Positions 44,634 to 54,030 of a stretch of 64,000 nucleotides of DNA are shown one piece after another. Source of the stretch: JAJRXR01 sp041987545 (lineage in GTDB: Bacteria; Planctomycetota; Phycisphaerae; Phycisphaerales; UBA1924); assembly GCA_041987545.1 (NCBI GenBank), contig JBHIWH010000010.1:33447-97446 (forward strand), given 5' to 3'. Below the pieces are notes generated by a model. The model searched no databases and was not told where the DNA came from. It saw only the letters and a program-made list of their open reading frames with translations. Made by a program: the position numbers and the translations under genes. Within the stretch, counting starts at the first letter, position 1, and each line of letters opens with the position of its first letter.

Positions 44634-45845
44634 CTACGGGCACCCCGCGGCGAACACGGCCAGAAATGCCAGGACGTCCGAGTAGTCCCACGTGTTCTCC
44701 GGCGCCGCGAGGTCGGCCCCGTCCATCTCGCCGAGGAACGATGTCAGGAACGCCAGCACGTCGGCCTGGTCCAGCGTGCCGTAGGGCGGGGCGCAGTCCG
44801 CGACACCGCAATACCCGCCGCACGCCGGCGCACAGCAGGACGACACATCCACCATGTGTATCCAGCTCATGCCGCCCAGCACGACCGCGAACGGTCCCAT
44901 GATCCGCACGTCCTCGAAGTACCCCGGGCCGTCGGCCGAGCCCAGGACCATCGGCGCCCCCGGGTCATTCAACCCGAGCACGATCAGAGTCGATTCTTCC
45001 GCAACGCTGTCGGTGTACGCGGTCACGTACGCCCTCGACCCGGACACCCGCACGCTGGAGACCGGCCCGCCCATGTCGAGCGTCTGGACCAGGGCCGGGC
45101 TCGAAGGGTCCGAGACGTCCACGACGTGCAGACCCGCCTCGTACGCCGCGATGTACGCGTGGTCGGAGCGCACCGCGATCGCCACGCCCTCATTGATCGG
45201 CCACGAGACGCCGCCGAGATCGACTGGGGTCGCGGGGTCGCTCACATCCACGATCCGGAACAGCCCCAGGTCCTCCTCCCCGTCCCAGTCACGTCCCGCG
45301 ATGTACGCAAGCCCGCCCACGACTTCGACGGCGAGGACATCCGGGATCGAGTCGCACGAGCCCAGCAACGCCGCCGACGACGGATCGCTCACATCAATCG
45401 TGAGAAGACCCCCACGGCGAGACGCGGCGTACAGGACACCACCCTCCACCCTCATCTCCCGAATGCCGCTGTTCCCGGTTGCGACAAACCCGGCCGGAAC
45501 CGGGTTCTCGAGATCGCTCATGTCGATCACGTGGACCCCAGTCCTCGGCGAGTAATCCGCGAAGTACGCCCATGATCCAGAGACCGCGACGGCGCTAACG
45601 AGGTGCTGGAACCCGAAGTACGTCACCAGGTCGATCGCGTACGGGTGCGAGAGGTCGTAGACCGCGATCGGGCTGAGCGGGCTTGTGACGATCGCGGCCG
45701 TCCCCAGGATGTCCAGATCCCAGGCGAACGACAGGCCACGCCGGCCCACAATCTCCGGCTCGCACGCCGGAACCCCTCCGGGCCCGCCCGCCAACGCGAC
45801 GCTCCCGGAGAAGAGCAACGCGGCGCCCAGCGCTGTGCAGGTCAT
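44634..45845 (-). CDS. LVIVD-repeat secreted protein with GC-type dockerin pair
   Basis: 403 aa from the ATG at 45845 (GGGAGG just upstream). Signal peptide MTCTALGAALLFSGSVALAGG. The body is six or seven LVIVD/beta-propeller-type blades (VYDLSHPYAIDLVTYFG, HVIDMSDLENPVPAGFVATG, VVDVSDPSSPALVQTLDMGG). A Cys-rich linker (SSCCAPACGGYCGVADCAPP) leads to the dockerin pair ending AAGCP; the first repeat is degenerate (TLDQADVLAFLTSF). Role unknown. Confidence 0.85.
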   Translation of the reverse strand: MTCTALGAALLFSGSVALAGGPGGVPACEPEIVGRRGLSFAWDLDILGTAAIVTSPLSPIAVYDLSHPYAIDLVTYFGFQHLVSAVAVSGSWAYFADYSPRTGVHVIDMSDLENPVPAGFVATGNSGIREMRVEGGVLYAASRRGGLLTIDVSDPSSAALLGSCDSIPDVLAVEVVGGLAYIAGRDWDGEEDLGLFRIVDVSDPATPVDLGGVSWPINEGVAIAVRSDHAYIAAYEAGLHVVDVSDPSSPALVQTLDMGGPVSSVRVSGSRAYVTAYTDSVAEESTLIVLGLNDPGAPMVLGSADGPGYFEDVRIMGPFAVVLGGMSWIHMVDVSSCCAPACGGYCGVADCAPPYGTLDQADVLAFLTSFLGEMDGADLAAPENTWDYSDVLAFLAVFAAGCP

Positions 45846-45978
45846 GCAGGCCTCCCTCCGGCCCCGGTTCACGCGGAACGGCGCCGCGTGCGTGGCGCGA
45901 ACGCCGCCTTCGCCCGGCCACGAGGCTACCCGGTGACCCGCGCACCCGCCAGACCCAACCAACTCATGCCCGGACGCG

Positions 45979-47247
45979 CTACGGGCACCCCGCCCCGAAC
46001 GCGCTCAGGAACCCGATCACGTCGGAGAAGTCCCATTGCCCGAACGGCTCGGCCAGGTCCGCCGACGCGTCCATCGACCCGAACGCCGTCAGGAACGCGA
46101 TCACGTCGGAGAAGTCCAGCGACCCGAACGGGTCGGCCAGGTCCGCGGCGTTGCACCCCGCCGGCTCGGGCGCGAACTCGCTCGCCCCCATGTCGATCAG
46201 GGGCGCCGTCCCCGCGCCCTCGTCCACCGTGCCCGGGTCATCGACGAAACGGGCGGCGCCAAGCAGGTCGAACGGCGCGGCCTCGGCCTCGTCCATGTCC
46301 CCGTCCAGGTCCAGCACGTCCATCGTCGCCGACACGTTCTCGCCCCGGTCGATCCCCCACGAGCCCGGCGCGAGCCTGTAGAACTTCACCGGGCCCGGGT
46401 CCGCCTCGAACGTGGGCGGCAGGTTGATGTTCCCGATGCCCGGGTACGAGCCGCCGATCTGGCTGTACCGGGCCGTGGCGCTGCCCCCGGTCAGGTTCGT
46501 GATGTTCTGGGTATGGCCCCAGATGATCGAGTTGGCGATCGTGCACGTCGCCTGGAAGTTGCACACGCCGGGCGCGATGTTCGCCGCGTTGCCCGTGATC
46601 GTCACGTTCACGTACGACGGCGCCGCCCCCAGCTCGTTGGCCACGCCCCCGCCGAACGTCGCGTCGTTGTCCGCGATCACGCACCCGGTCACCAGGGGCG
46701 TCGGGTCGAAGATCACCATGATCCCCCCGCCCAGCGACGAGGCCGTGTTGTCGTTCATCACGCACCGGGAGATCACCGGGCTGCACGCGTTGAGGACGGC
46801 GATCGCCCCGCCCCCCTCGTCCAGCGCCGTCCCCGTGGACTGGTTGCCCACGAACCAGCACCGGTCGATCATGGGCGACGACGCGTCGATCAGCGCCCCG
46901 CCCCCGTTGACCGCCACGCCCCCCGTGATCGTGAACCCGATCAGGCGGGCGTCGCTCGTCTCGCCGCTCACGAACGAGACCACGGGCCCGCTCCCGCCCC
47001 CGTCGATCGTCGTGAACTCGGGCCCGTCGGTCGCGACGACCGTGATCGACTTGCCCAGGAAGTCGATCGTCTCGGTGTACACGGTCCCGCCCACGAGGAC
47101 CAGGTCACCGTCCTCTGCCGCGTCGATCGCCGACTGGATCGTCGGGAACGTGCTCGGCACGTTCAGCGTGTCCGCGACGGCGACCCCGGACAGACACGCC
47201 ATAGCGACACCGATACCCAGTGCCCGTTTCTCGTTCGTCGTGCGCAC
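45979..47247 (-). CDS. Right-handed beta-helix secreted protein with GC-type dockerin pair
   Basis: 422 aa from GTG at 47247, preceded by GGGAG. Signal peptide LGIGVAMACLSGVAVAD. It opens with NVPSTFPTIQSAIDAAEDGD, the hallmark of polymorphic outer-membrane/parallel beta-helix (pectate-lyase-like) proteins, and has about eight helix rungs (IGFTITGGVAVNGGGAL, ISRCVMNDNTASSLGGGIMV, VTGCVIADNDATFGGGVAN). A dockerin pair ends in GAGCP. Probably a polysaccharide-binding or -cleaving surface protein; no catalytic residues identified. Confidence 0.88.
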   Translation of the reverse strand: MRTTNEKRALGIGVAMACLSGVAVADTLNVPSTFPTIQSAIDAAEDGDLVLVGGTVYTETIDFLGKSITVVATDGPEFTTIDGGGSGPVVSFVSGETSDARLIGFTITGGVAVNGGGALIDASSPMIDRCWFVGNQSTGTALDEGGGAIAVLNACSPVISRCVMNDNTASSLGGGIMVIFDPTPLVTGCVIADNDATFGGGVANELGAAPSYVNVTITGNAANIAPGVCNFQATCTIANSIIWGHTQNITNLTGGSATARYSQIGGSYPGIGNINLPPTFEADPGPVKFYRLAPGSWGIDRGENVSATMDVLDLDGDMDEAEAAPFDLLGAARFVDDPGTVDEGAGTAPLIDMGASEFAPEPAGCNAADLADPFGSLDFSDVIAFLTAFGSMDASADLAEPFGQWDFSDVIGFLSAFGAGCP

Positions 47248-47331
47248 GTGATGTCTCCCTCGACCCGACCCAGGTGGATCCCCACGAGAGAACGACCGGG
47301 CCACGCGGCCGCGGCCGGGAGGGCGTGCCCC

Positions 47332-48960
47332 CTACGGGCACCCGGACGAGAACAGCGTCAGGAACTCGGAGATATCCGAGAAGTCCCACTGCCCGAACGG
47401 CGCCGCCAGGTCCGCAGACCCGTCCATGTTCGTGAACGCCGTCAGGAACGCCGAGATATCCGAGAAGTCCAGCTGCCCGTACGGCTCGGCGATGTCCGCC
47501 CCGTTGCACGACGGGTTCGTCCCGTTGATCGTGATCGGCATGTCCGTGTCATCAAAGCCCGTGTTCCCGTCGCCGTCGGTCGCGATCACGCGGATCACGC
47601 CGTTGGTCGTGAACACGTCGGGCGTCAGCCAGCCGGACGAGCCGGTGTCCGCCACGTCCTCGCGAAGGACGATGTCGAAGCTCGCCCCGCCGTTCGTGCT
47701 CAGCAGCACGTCCACGCTGACGATGTCCTTGTCGTCGTCGTCGCTCAGCCACTCGGTGAACACCGGGTCGCCCGGGTCCAGCACCGTCCCGTCGTTCTGG
47801 CTCGAGACCCAGACCACCGGGTTCTCGCCCCCGGAGCTGGCCGGCACGTGCATCACGATGCAGTGCATCACGCCCGCGGCCGTCACGATCGCGTCGCAGT
47901 CCACCTGCACGATCGTCTTGCCCGGGAACGTCGCCTGCCACGCGTTGAGCGCCTGCGTCGAGTACGTCGAGGGGATGTTGTCGTACTCGGGCACGAGCAC
48001 CAGGTCGTTGCACATGACGACATTGGTGAACGTGTAATGCGTCCCGCCCGACCGGATCGCCGGGACCCGGACGACCGTGTACCCACGCTGGGCGAACGTC
48101 GTCGCCGCGGCCTCGCAGATCTGGTCCTGCGTGGACCCCTGCTGCAGGGGCCAGTCGGAGATGAACACGATGTTGTCCGACGCGATCTGCATCCACATGT
48201 CGATGTGCTGCGTCGAGTCCACGCTGGTCGGGAAGGGCTGGTGGAGCGTCGTCTCCAGGTTCTGGTAGTCACGCCAGAGCTGGACGATCTCGGACTCGCT
48301 CAGCCCCGGGTTCTCGTTGTTGATCAGCCGCGTCGCCGAGCTCTCGCCCAGCGCGTCCAGGTGGTAGTTGCCCCCGCCGTGCACCAGCGGGATCTGGTAC
48401 TCGGGCTCGCCCCGCTGGCCCGCCCAGTAGTCCGGGATGTTGTTGTCCGAGGGCCGGGGCCTGTTGTACGTGTGGTCGACGATCGCGCGGACCCCGCCCT
48501 GGAAGATGTAGCGGGGCCCGTAGTCGCGCATCCAGATCGTGTTCGTCGGCACCACGAACATGAACAGCCGGGACGGGTCCGCACCCGCGTTCACCATCGA
48601 GTTGAACGTGCTGTTCGCCTCGTTCTGCGTGTCGCACATCACGTAGACGTTCGCCTCGCCCACCGTCGTGATCTGCGCCGCCATCTGCCGGAGGATGAGC
48701 AGCCACCCGCTCGAACCCTCGTAGGCGATCATGATCCCTTCCATCGGCTCGTACTCGGCGACGCACCGGACCGGGCCCTGCGGCGCCCCGACCCCCCGCG
48801 CCGACTCGGCGACGATCGGGTTCTCCAGCGTCCACGCCAGCTCCTCGACCGTCATGTCCCGAGGGACCGCGGCCCCCTCCGGGTACGTCGGCGGCCCGGC
48901 CATCGCCGCCCCGCTTACCAAGCCCAGGCACACAAGTCCGCCGCGCAGATTCGATCGCAC
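47332..48960 (-). CDS. Secreted agmatine deiminase-family protein with GC-type dockerin pair
   Basis: 542 aa from GTG at 48960 (GAGG 6 nt upstream; GTG 48972 possible). A signal peptide (GGLVCLGLVSGAAMAG) precedes a full agmatine deiminase/peptidyl-arginine deiminase (PAD_porph) domain with catalytic residues: Asp146 in WMRDYGP, His194 in VHGGGN, His252-Asp254 in STQHIDMW, and nucleophile Cys367 in GVMHCIVM. A beta-sandwich (about 380-480) and the dockerin pair ending SSGCP follow. It should hydrolyse a guanidino group outside the cell, either of agmatine or of arginine in peptides. Confidence 0.9.
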   Translation of the reverse strand: MRSNLRGGLVCLGLVSGAAMAGPPTYPEGAAVPRDMTVEELAWTLENPIVAESARGVGAPQGPVRCVAEYEPMEGIMIAYEGSSGWLLILRQMAAQITTVGEANVYVMCDTQNEANSTFNSMVNAGADPSRLFMFVVPTNTIWMRDYGPRYIFQGGVRAIVDHTYNRPRPSDNNIPDYWAGQRGEPEYQIPLVHGGGNYHLDALGESSATRLINNENPGLSESEIVQLWRDYQNLETTLHQPFPTSVDSTQHIDMWMQIASDNIVFISDWPLQQGSTQDQICEAAATTFAQRGYTVVRVPAIRSGGTHYTFTNVVMCNDLVLVPEYDNIPSTYSTQALNAWQATFPGKTIVQVDCDAIVTAAGVMHCIVMHVPASSGGENPVVWVSSQNDGTVLDPGDPVFTEWLSDDDDKDIVSVDVLLSTNGGASFDIVLREDVADTGSSGWLTPDVFTTNGVIRVIATDGDGNTGFDDTDMPITINGTNPSCNGADIAEPYGQLDFSDISAFLTAFTNMDGSADLAAPFGQWDFSDISEFLTLFSSGCP

Positions 48961-49145
48961 GCTCCGCCTCACTTCCAGATCCGAGACCGCCCAGAACAGG
49001 GCCGGGGGAAGACCACGCCGCGACCCGGGCGCCGAGGCCCGACCCGCCACCGAACAGACCGAGCCTACCGCGCCCGATCGCTGGATCCAAGGCTACGCAG
49101 GGCCCCAACCCGCGGATCCGCACTCAGGGCCCCGATTCTCGCCCC

Positions 49146-50873
49146 TCAGGGGCACCCCTCCCCGAACGCCGTCAGGAACGCCACCACGTCGGAGAAGTCC
49201 CACTGACCAAACGGCTCGGCCAGGTCCGCCGCCGAATCGAACCCCGCGAACGCCGTCAAGAACGCCACCACGTCGGAGAAGTCGTACGAGCCGAACGGCT
49301 CGGCCAGGTCCGCCACGCAGTGCGTGGACACCGGCAGCAGGCACAGATCGTCGTAGAAGATTGGCGAGGACCCCTGCGCGAACAGGTCCACCGCCGCGAT
49401 GTCAAGCGCGCCCCCGCCGTCGCCGAGCACGCCGCCCGTCCAGGTGTACTCAGTCACCAGCTCGTCGTCGTAGTACACCCTCGTCCAGTCGTTCTCCAGG
49501 TCGATCTCCGTCTGGATCTTCACCCACCGGTCGGTCTCGTAGGGCACGTCGATCGTGTCCACGCCGTCGCCGTGAAACACCTTGAGCATCCCGTCGTTCC
49601 CGTCGATCTGGATCTGCACCGACCAGTCGCTCGCGCCCGTGCCCGCGTACGTGTTCAGGATGTTGAAGTACGAGCCGGCGAACTGGTCCACCCCGCCGCT
49701 GGCAAAGTCGCTCGGGATGTACTGCCACGCCTCGAACGTCCAGAACCCCGAGTCCGCGCCCTCGAACTCACGCACGATGTCCGCGTCCCCCTCGACCTTG
49801 ACCGAGTGCGGCGGCGACAGGGCCTGCTCCGGGCTCACCGGCGCATCGAACGCCGGGTCGTCGTCCCACCCGGTCCACCCGCCCTGCCCGACCGCCCCGT
49901 CCCCGTCCGTGTACAGGTCGAACCGGTCCCACCAGGGCACGCCCAGCAGGTCGAACAGGTACGACTGCCACCGGCCCGCGTCCGCGTCGAACGCGAACAC
50001 CCGGTACTGCGACGACGCGATATCAGTCATCTTGATCGAGAACCCGTACTCGTCCGTCGGCATCAACCCGGGCCCGTCGCTCGTGAACGACCACCCCCCG
50101 AACGGCATGAAGTCCCCGAACGGCGTCACGAAGATCGGGTCCACCGACCAGCTCCCCGTGTGCGGCATCACGTCGATCGGCGCCGCCGACACCAGGTCCA
50201 GCTCCACGAACTCCGGGAAGATCTGCATCTGCGTGATCCGCTGGGGCCCCAGCGTCTGCCCCGGCACGCCGAACGAGCCCGACTCGACCTCGAACGTGTC
50301 CGAGGGCAGCCCGATGCTCGCCGACCGCCGCTTGGTCGAGCACTCCGTGTCGATCTGCACGTACAGCCTGAACGACTCCGGATCACTCGAGATGTTCTCG
50401 AACCGCACGTACTCCCACGACGGGCACGGCTCGAACACCATGCACAGATGCCGGTACGGCGGGTCCGCCAGGAACTCGTTCGCGTCGATCGCCTTGTGCC
50501 CCGGCTTGTTCGGATTGGGCGGGCTCACGCCCACGACCTCCCGCGCCGCCAGCCACCGCGTGCTGCTCGGGTGCATCGGGTCCCCGGTCACCTGATTCAT
50601 CACCAGGTCCACCGTCTTCTGCTCGTTGCTCTGGTTGAAGTTCTCCATCCCGATCCACAGCGACGCCCCGGGCGCCAGATCGACGGTGAAGTTCCCCCCG
50701 CCCGTGCTCGTCCACCCGCTGCCGGGTGTCGACGGGCTCGTCGCCCCCGGCGGCGTCGTCCGCCACCAGGGCGTCTCGTCCGCCGACGCCGCCCCGCACA
50801 GCGCCCCGACCGCCAAGGCAACAACAAAACCCCGCGCCCGCGCCGCGAGCCAAGTGCGTGACCGCCCCCGCAT
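49146..50873 (-). CDS. Large secreted protein with LamG-like domain and GC-type dockerin pair
   Basis: 575 aa; AAGGAGCGAC precedes the ATG. Signal peptide RGFVVALAVGALCGAASAD. Residues about 30-330 are a beta-rich region with scattered Cys; about 340-510 resemble a concanavalin-like/LamG sandwich (FWTFEAWQYIPSDFASGGVD, WVKIQTEIDLENDWTRVYYD). The dockerin pair ends GEGCP. Possibly a carbohydrate-binding surface protein. Confidence 0.85.
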   Translation of the reverse strand: MRGRSRTWLAARARGFVVALAVGALCGAASADETPWWRTTPPGATSPSTPGSGWTSTGGGNFTVDLAPGASLWIGMENFNQSNEQKTVDLVMNQVTGDPMHPSSTRWLAAREVVGVSPPNPNKPGHKAIDANEFLADPPYRHLCMVFEPCPSWEYVRFENISSDPESFRLYVQIDTECSTKRRSASIGLPSDTFEVESGSFGVPGQTLGPQRITQMQIFPEFVELDLVSAAPIDVMPHTGSWSVDPIFVTPFGDFMPFGGWSFTSDGPGLMPTDEYGFSIKMTDIASSQYRVFAFDADAGRWQSYLFDLLGVPWWDRFDLYTDGDGAVGQGGWTGWDDDPAFDAPVSPEQALSPPHSVKVEGDADIVREFEGADSGFWTFEAWQYIPSDFASGGVDQFAGSYFNILNTYAGTGASDWSVQIQIDGNDGMLKVFHGDGVDTIDVPYETDRWVKIQTEIDLENDWTRVYYDDELVTEYTWTGGVLGDGGGALDIAAVDLFAQGSSPIFYDDLCLLPVSTHCVADLAEPFGSYDFSDVVAFLTAFAGFDSAADLAEPFGQWDFSDVVAFLTAFGEGCP

Positions 50874-51040
50874 GATGTCGCTCCTTCCCGGGCCCGCCGA
50901 ACAGCATGCCCGCGGGTCGGCGCCCCCAGAGCCCGCCGAACCGACGCCCGCAGCATAACACGACCTTCATCAGATCCGAACAGTGTCCCCCGTGCCAGCC
51001 GGGCGATCGCCCCTCAGACGCCCCAGAGTACGATCCTGCC

Positions 51041-52138
51041 ATGCCCGATCGCCTGACCATCGACCCCGACATCCGCCGCGCCCAGACCCCCCCGGGCTGG
51101 TTCTACACCGACCCGTCGTCCTACGAGCGGCTCCTGTCCGCCGTCCTCGCCCGCTCATGGCGGCTCGTCGCCGACGAGTCCCAGGTCTCCACGCCCGGCT
51201 CGGTCCTTCCCGTCACGCTGGGCGAGGGCTCCCTCGACGAGCCCGTCATCCTCACCCGCGACCACGACGACCGGCTCCACTGCCTGGCCAACGTGTGTAC
51301 ACACCGAGGCATGCGCCTCGCCGAGCACGCCGACCACGCCAGGTGCCTCACCTGCCGCTACCACGGCCGCCGCTTCGACCTCGACGGGCGCTTCCGCTCC
51401 ATGCCCGAGTTCGACGACGCCGAGAACTTCCCACGCGACGAGGACAACCTCCGGGCCTTCCCCATGGCCCGCTGGCGCCAGTTCATCTTTGCCTCCCTCG
51501 ACCCCGAGCACGACCTGTCCGACGTCACGCGCGAGATGGACGCCCGCGTCGGGTTCCTCCCCATCGAACGCGCCCGCCTCGACGCCTCGCGCTGCCGCGA
51601 GTACTACATGCACGCAAACTGGGCCCTCTACATCGACAACTACCTCGAGGGCTTCCACATCCCCTTCGTCCACCCCTCCCTCGCGGGCGCCCTCGACTAC
51701 GGCGCCTACGAGACCGAGTGCTACCCCTTCTCGAACCTCCAAGTCGGCGTCGCCAGCGGGGGCGAGGACACCTTCGACTTCCCCGCGGGCCACCCCGATC
51801 ACGGCCGCGACATCGCCGGCTACTACTTCTGGCTCTTCCCGACCACCATGTTCAACGTCTACCCCTGGGGCATCAGCGTCAACGACGTCCTGCCCATCGG
51901 CCCGGGCCGCACCCGCGTCCGATTCCTGCCCTACGTCTGGGACGAGTCCCGCCTCGGCCGCGGCGCCAGCGCCGACCTCGACCGCGTCGAGCGCGAGGAC
52001 GAGTCGGTCGTCGAGGGCGTCCACTCCACGATCCGCTCCCGGGGCTACACCACGGGCCGCTACTCGCCCCGCCGCGAGCGGTGCGTCCACCACTTTCACC
52101 AACTGCTCGCCGAGCGCTTCAACGGCAAGCCATCCTGA
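51041..52138 (+). CDS. Rieske non-heme iron oxygenase, alpha-subunit type
   Basis: 365 aa, cytosolic. The Rieske [2Fe-2S] site is CTHRG...CRYHG (Cys-x-His, 17 residues, Cys-x2-His). The catalytic iron site is NYLEGFHIPFVHPSL (Asn/His/His). The family includes choline monooxygenase, carnitine oxygenase and ring-hydroxylating dioxygenases; the sequence is closest in style to the former. No reductase or ferredoxin gene lies nearby, so an external electron donor is needed. Substrate unknown. Confidence 0.9.
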   Translation: MPDRLTIDPDIRRAQTPPGWFYTDPSSYERLLSAVLARSWRLVADESQVSTPGSVLPVTLGEGSLDEPVILTRDHDDRLHCLANVCTHRGMRLAEHADHARCLTCRYHGRRFDLDGRFRSMPEFDDAENFPRDEDNLRAFPMARWRQFIFASLDPEHDLSDVTREMDARVGFLPIERARLDASRCREYYMHANWALYIDNYLEGFHIPFVHPSLAGALDYGAYETECYPFSNLQVGVASGGEDTFDFPAGHPDHGRDIAGYYFWLFPTTMFNVYPWGISVNDVLPIGPGRTRVRFLPYVWDESRLGRGASADLDRVEREDESVVEGVHSTIRSRGYTTGRYSPRRERCVHHFHQLLAERFNGKPS

Positions 52139-52250
52139 CCCGCGTCGCGCCCGCGCAGCTGCAACCGCCGCGCGGACGCCGCGTACCGATCTGTGACAAG
52201 ACCGTCGCGACGGGCGAACATCCTGATCAACCCTGCAAGGGAGGTTTCAG

Positions 52251-52877
52251 ATGAAGCTCATCCACGTCGCACGTGTCTCCATCGCGTTCCTCATCGTCGC
52301 GATCACGCTCTCACTCACCGGCGCCATCCTCGCCGGGGGCGGGTTCGGATCCGGGAGGTCGACCAACAACGACCCCCGCACCGTCACCCTCCAGTTCGCC
52401 CTGCTCTCGTCCCCGAGGCAGGGCTCGTCCGCGCCCGCCATCGACGCCCTCCGCGCCCAGTTCACGCCCGGCGCCGCCGACGCCAAGCAGGTCGACGCCG
52501 AAGCGTTCACGCAGGCGCTCAACCAGGCAAGGACGCTCGCCGGGCCGGGCGAGGTCTGGATCGCGCCGGGCCTGGCCGCCCAGCACGAGGAGACCGCCAA
52601 CCTCACGCTCCGCGCCCCGGCAAGCGCCGAGCGCGACGACACACTCGTCCTGGCCGTCAGCCCCCGCGTCCTCGACAAGGACGTCATCCGCACCGCCATC
52701 GACTTCTCGCTCTGCCGCCGGGACCAGTCCGCGAGCCTCGAGTGGTCCACGGCCCTCACCTTCCGCGACGGCGCCGTCATCGCCGTCGACCTCGACGCCC
52801 CCGACCCCGAGACCGGCGAGCCCCGCTCGATGGTCCTGATCGCCCGCGCCTCGATCGTCACGAACAAGCCGAGCTGA
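52251..52877 (+). CDS. Secreted or membrane-anchored protein of unknown function
   Basis: 208 aa with AGGGAGGT upstream. The N-terminus has a hydrophobic helix (ARVSIAFLIVAITLSLTGAILA) followed by a Gly-rich stretch. The body is beta-rich (EVWIAPGLAAQHEETANLTL, DTLVLAVSPRVLDKDVIRTA) and recalls the short C-terminal part of secretin-like proteins, a weak resemblance. No catalytic motif. Confidence 0.65.
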   Translation: MKLIHVARVSIAFLIVAITLSLTGAILAGGGFGSGRSTNNDPRTVTLQFALLSSPRQGSSAPAIDALRAQFTPGAADAKQVDAEAFTQALNQARTLAGPGEVWIAPGLAAQHEETANLTLRAPASAERDDTLVLAVSPRVLDKDVIRTAIDFSLCRRDQSASLEWSTALTFRDGAVIAVDLDAPDPETGEPRSMVLIARASIVTNKPS

Positions 52878-52939
52878 TGCCCGCACTCATTCCATCCATG
52901 TGTCTTCGGTAAGTGACGATCAAGCCGGCCGGTGGCGGG

Positions 52940-53356
52940 TCACACCGCCGCCGGCTCGTCCTCGGCAACCAGGTAGAACCGACCGATGCCCACCTCGAAA
53001 CGACCCCCGTCGTCCCGCTGCATCGTGTACGACCCCTCCATCGTGCCCCACGGCGTGTGGATCGGCGCCCAGCTCGTGTACTCGAACTCCTCGCCCGGCG
53101 CAAGCCGCGGCTGCTCGCCCACGACCCCGTCGCCCTCCACGTCCCGACGCTCGCCGTTCGCGTTCACGATCACCCAGTGACGTGCCAGCAGCCGCGCCGC
53201 CCGCGCGCCCTCGTTCCGGATCGTGACCTTGTAGCCGAACGCGAAACGGCGGGCCCGCGGGTTCTCCGCGTCCGGGTCCGAGTGCTCCGGCAGGTACACC
53301 GGGCACACGACAACCCGCATCCCCTCCGTCACACACTCGGAATCATGCCTGGCCAT
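52940..53356 (-). CDS. apaG: ApaG protein
   Basis: 138 aa from the ATG at 53356 (an ATG at 53386 in frame is possible). ApaG/F-box-associated fibronectin-III-like fold: VYLPEHSDPDAENPRARRFA, FGYKVTIRNEGARAARLLAR, HWVIVNANGERRDVEGDGVV, YTSWAPIHTPWGTMEGSY. ApaG is linked to Co/Mg and phosphate-related stress in other bacteria, with no defined enzyme activity. Next gene upstream on the same strand is tag. Confidence 0.93.
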   Translation of the reverse strand: MARHDSECVTEGMRVVVCPVYLPEHSDPDAENPRARRFAFGYKVTIRNEGARAARLLARHWVIVNANGERRDVEGDGVVGEQPRLAPGEEFEYTSWAPIHTPWGTMEGSYTMQRDDGGRFEVGIGRFYLVAEDEPAAV

Positions 53357-53392
53357 CTCGTCCTCGCCCCGTCTGCTTCGGGGCACGCAACT

Positions 53393-53998
53393 CTAGCGCG
53401 GCCTCCGCCGCCCCGCCCGACCGCCCACCCCGCCGTGCCTGAAGCACCCCACGAGGTGATCGTTCACCAAACCCGCCGCCTGCATCAACGAATAACACGT
53501 CGTCGGGCCCACGAACCGGAAACCCAGCCGCTTGAGACCGCGGCTCATAGCCCGCGATACGTCTGTCTCGCTCGGCAGTTCCCCCATCGTCCGCCACCGG
53601 TTTACCACCGACTCCCCGCCAACATGCGACCACAACAGTTCCGGAAGCCCCGGGCCCCGCGAACGCATCTCCACGACCGCACGGGCATTCCCGATGGTCG
53701 CCTCGATCTTCCCCCGGTGCCGCACGATCGCCCTCGACGCCTCCTCCTCGCCCAGCAGCCGCGCCACGTCCCGAGGCCGCATCGCCGCCACCCGGTCCGC
53801 GTCGAAGCCGTGGAACGCCCGCCTGTAGTTCTCACGCTTGACCAGGATCGTCCGCCAGCTCAGCCCGCTCTGCGCCCCTTCCAGCGTCAGCAGCTCGAAC
53901 AGCCCGCGCTCGTCCCGCACCGGCACGCCCCACTCCGTGTCGTGGTACGTCCGCTCCGGCTCATCGACCGCCCACCCGCATCGTGTCGGCTCGCCCAT
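53393..53998 (-). CDS. tag: DNA-3-methyladenine glycosylase I
   Basis: 201 aa. RCGWAVDEPERTYHDTEWGV at the start (Cys and His zinc ligands), catalytic Glu in LLTLEGAQSGLSW, the helix-hairpin region MSRGLKRLGFRFVGPTTCYS, and the C-terminal ligands in VNDHLVGCFRH are all present. It removes alkylated adenine in base-excision repair. The C-terminus has a short basic extension (GGRAGRRRPR). Confidence 0.95.
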   Translation of the reverse strand: MGEPTRCGWAVDEPERTYHDTEWGVPVRDERGLFELLTLEGAQSGLSWRTILVKRENYRRAFHGFDADRVAAMRPRDVARLLGEEEASRAIVRHRGKIEATIGNARAVVEMRSRGPGLPELLWSHVGGESVVNRWRTMGELPSETDVSRAMSRGLKRLGFRFVGPTTCYSLMQAAGLVNDHLVGCFRHGGVGGRAGRRRPR

Positions 53999-54030
53999 CG
54001 ACGTTCCTCCCGAGCCAGTAGACTACCCCC

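Noticed and set aside
46036..49206. 1056-codon plus-strand frame
   Set aside because: Covers the complement of beta-helix and deiminase genes; Arg/His/Val-rich with no recognisable domain.
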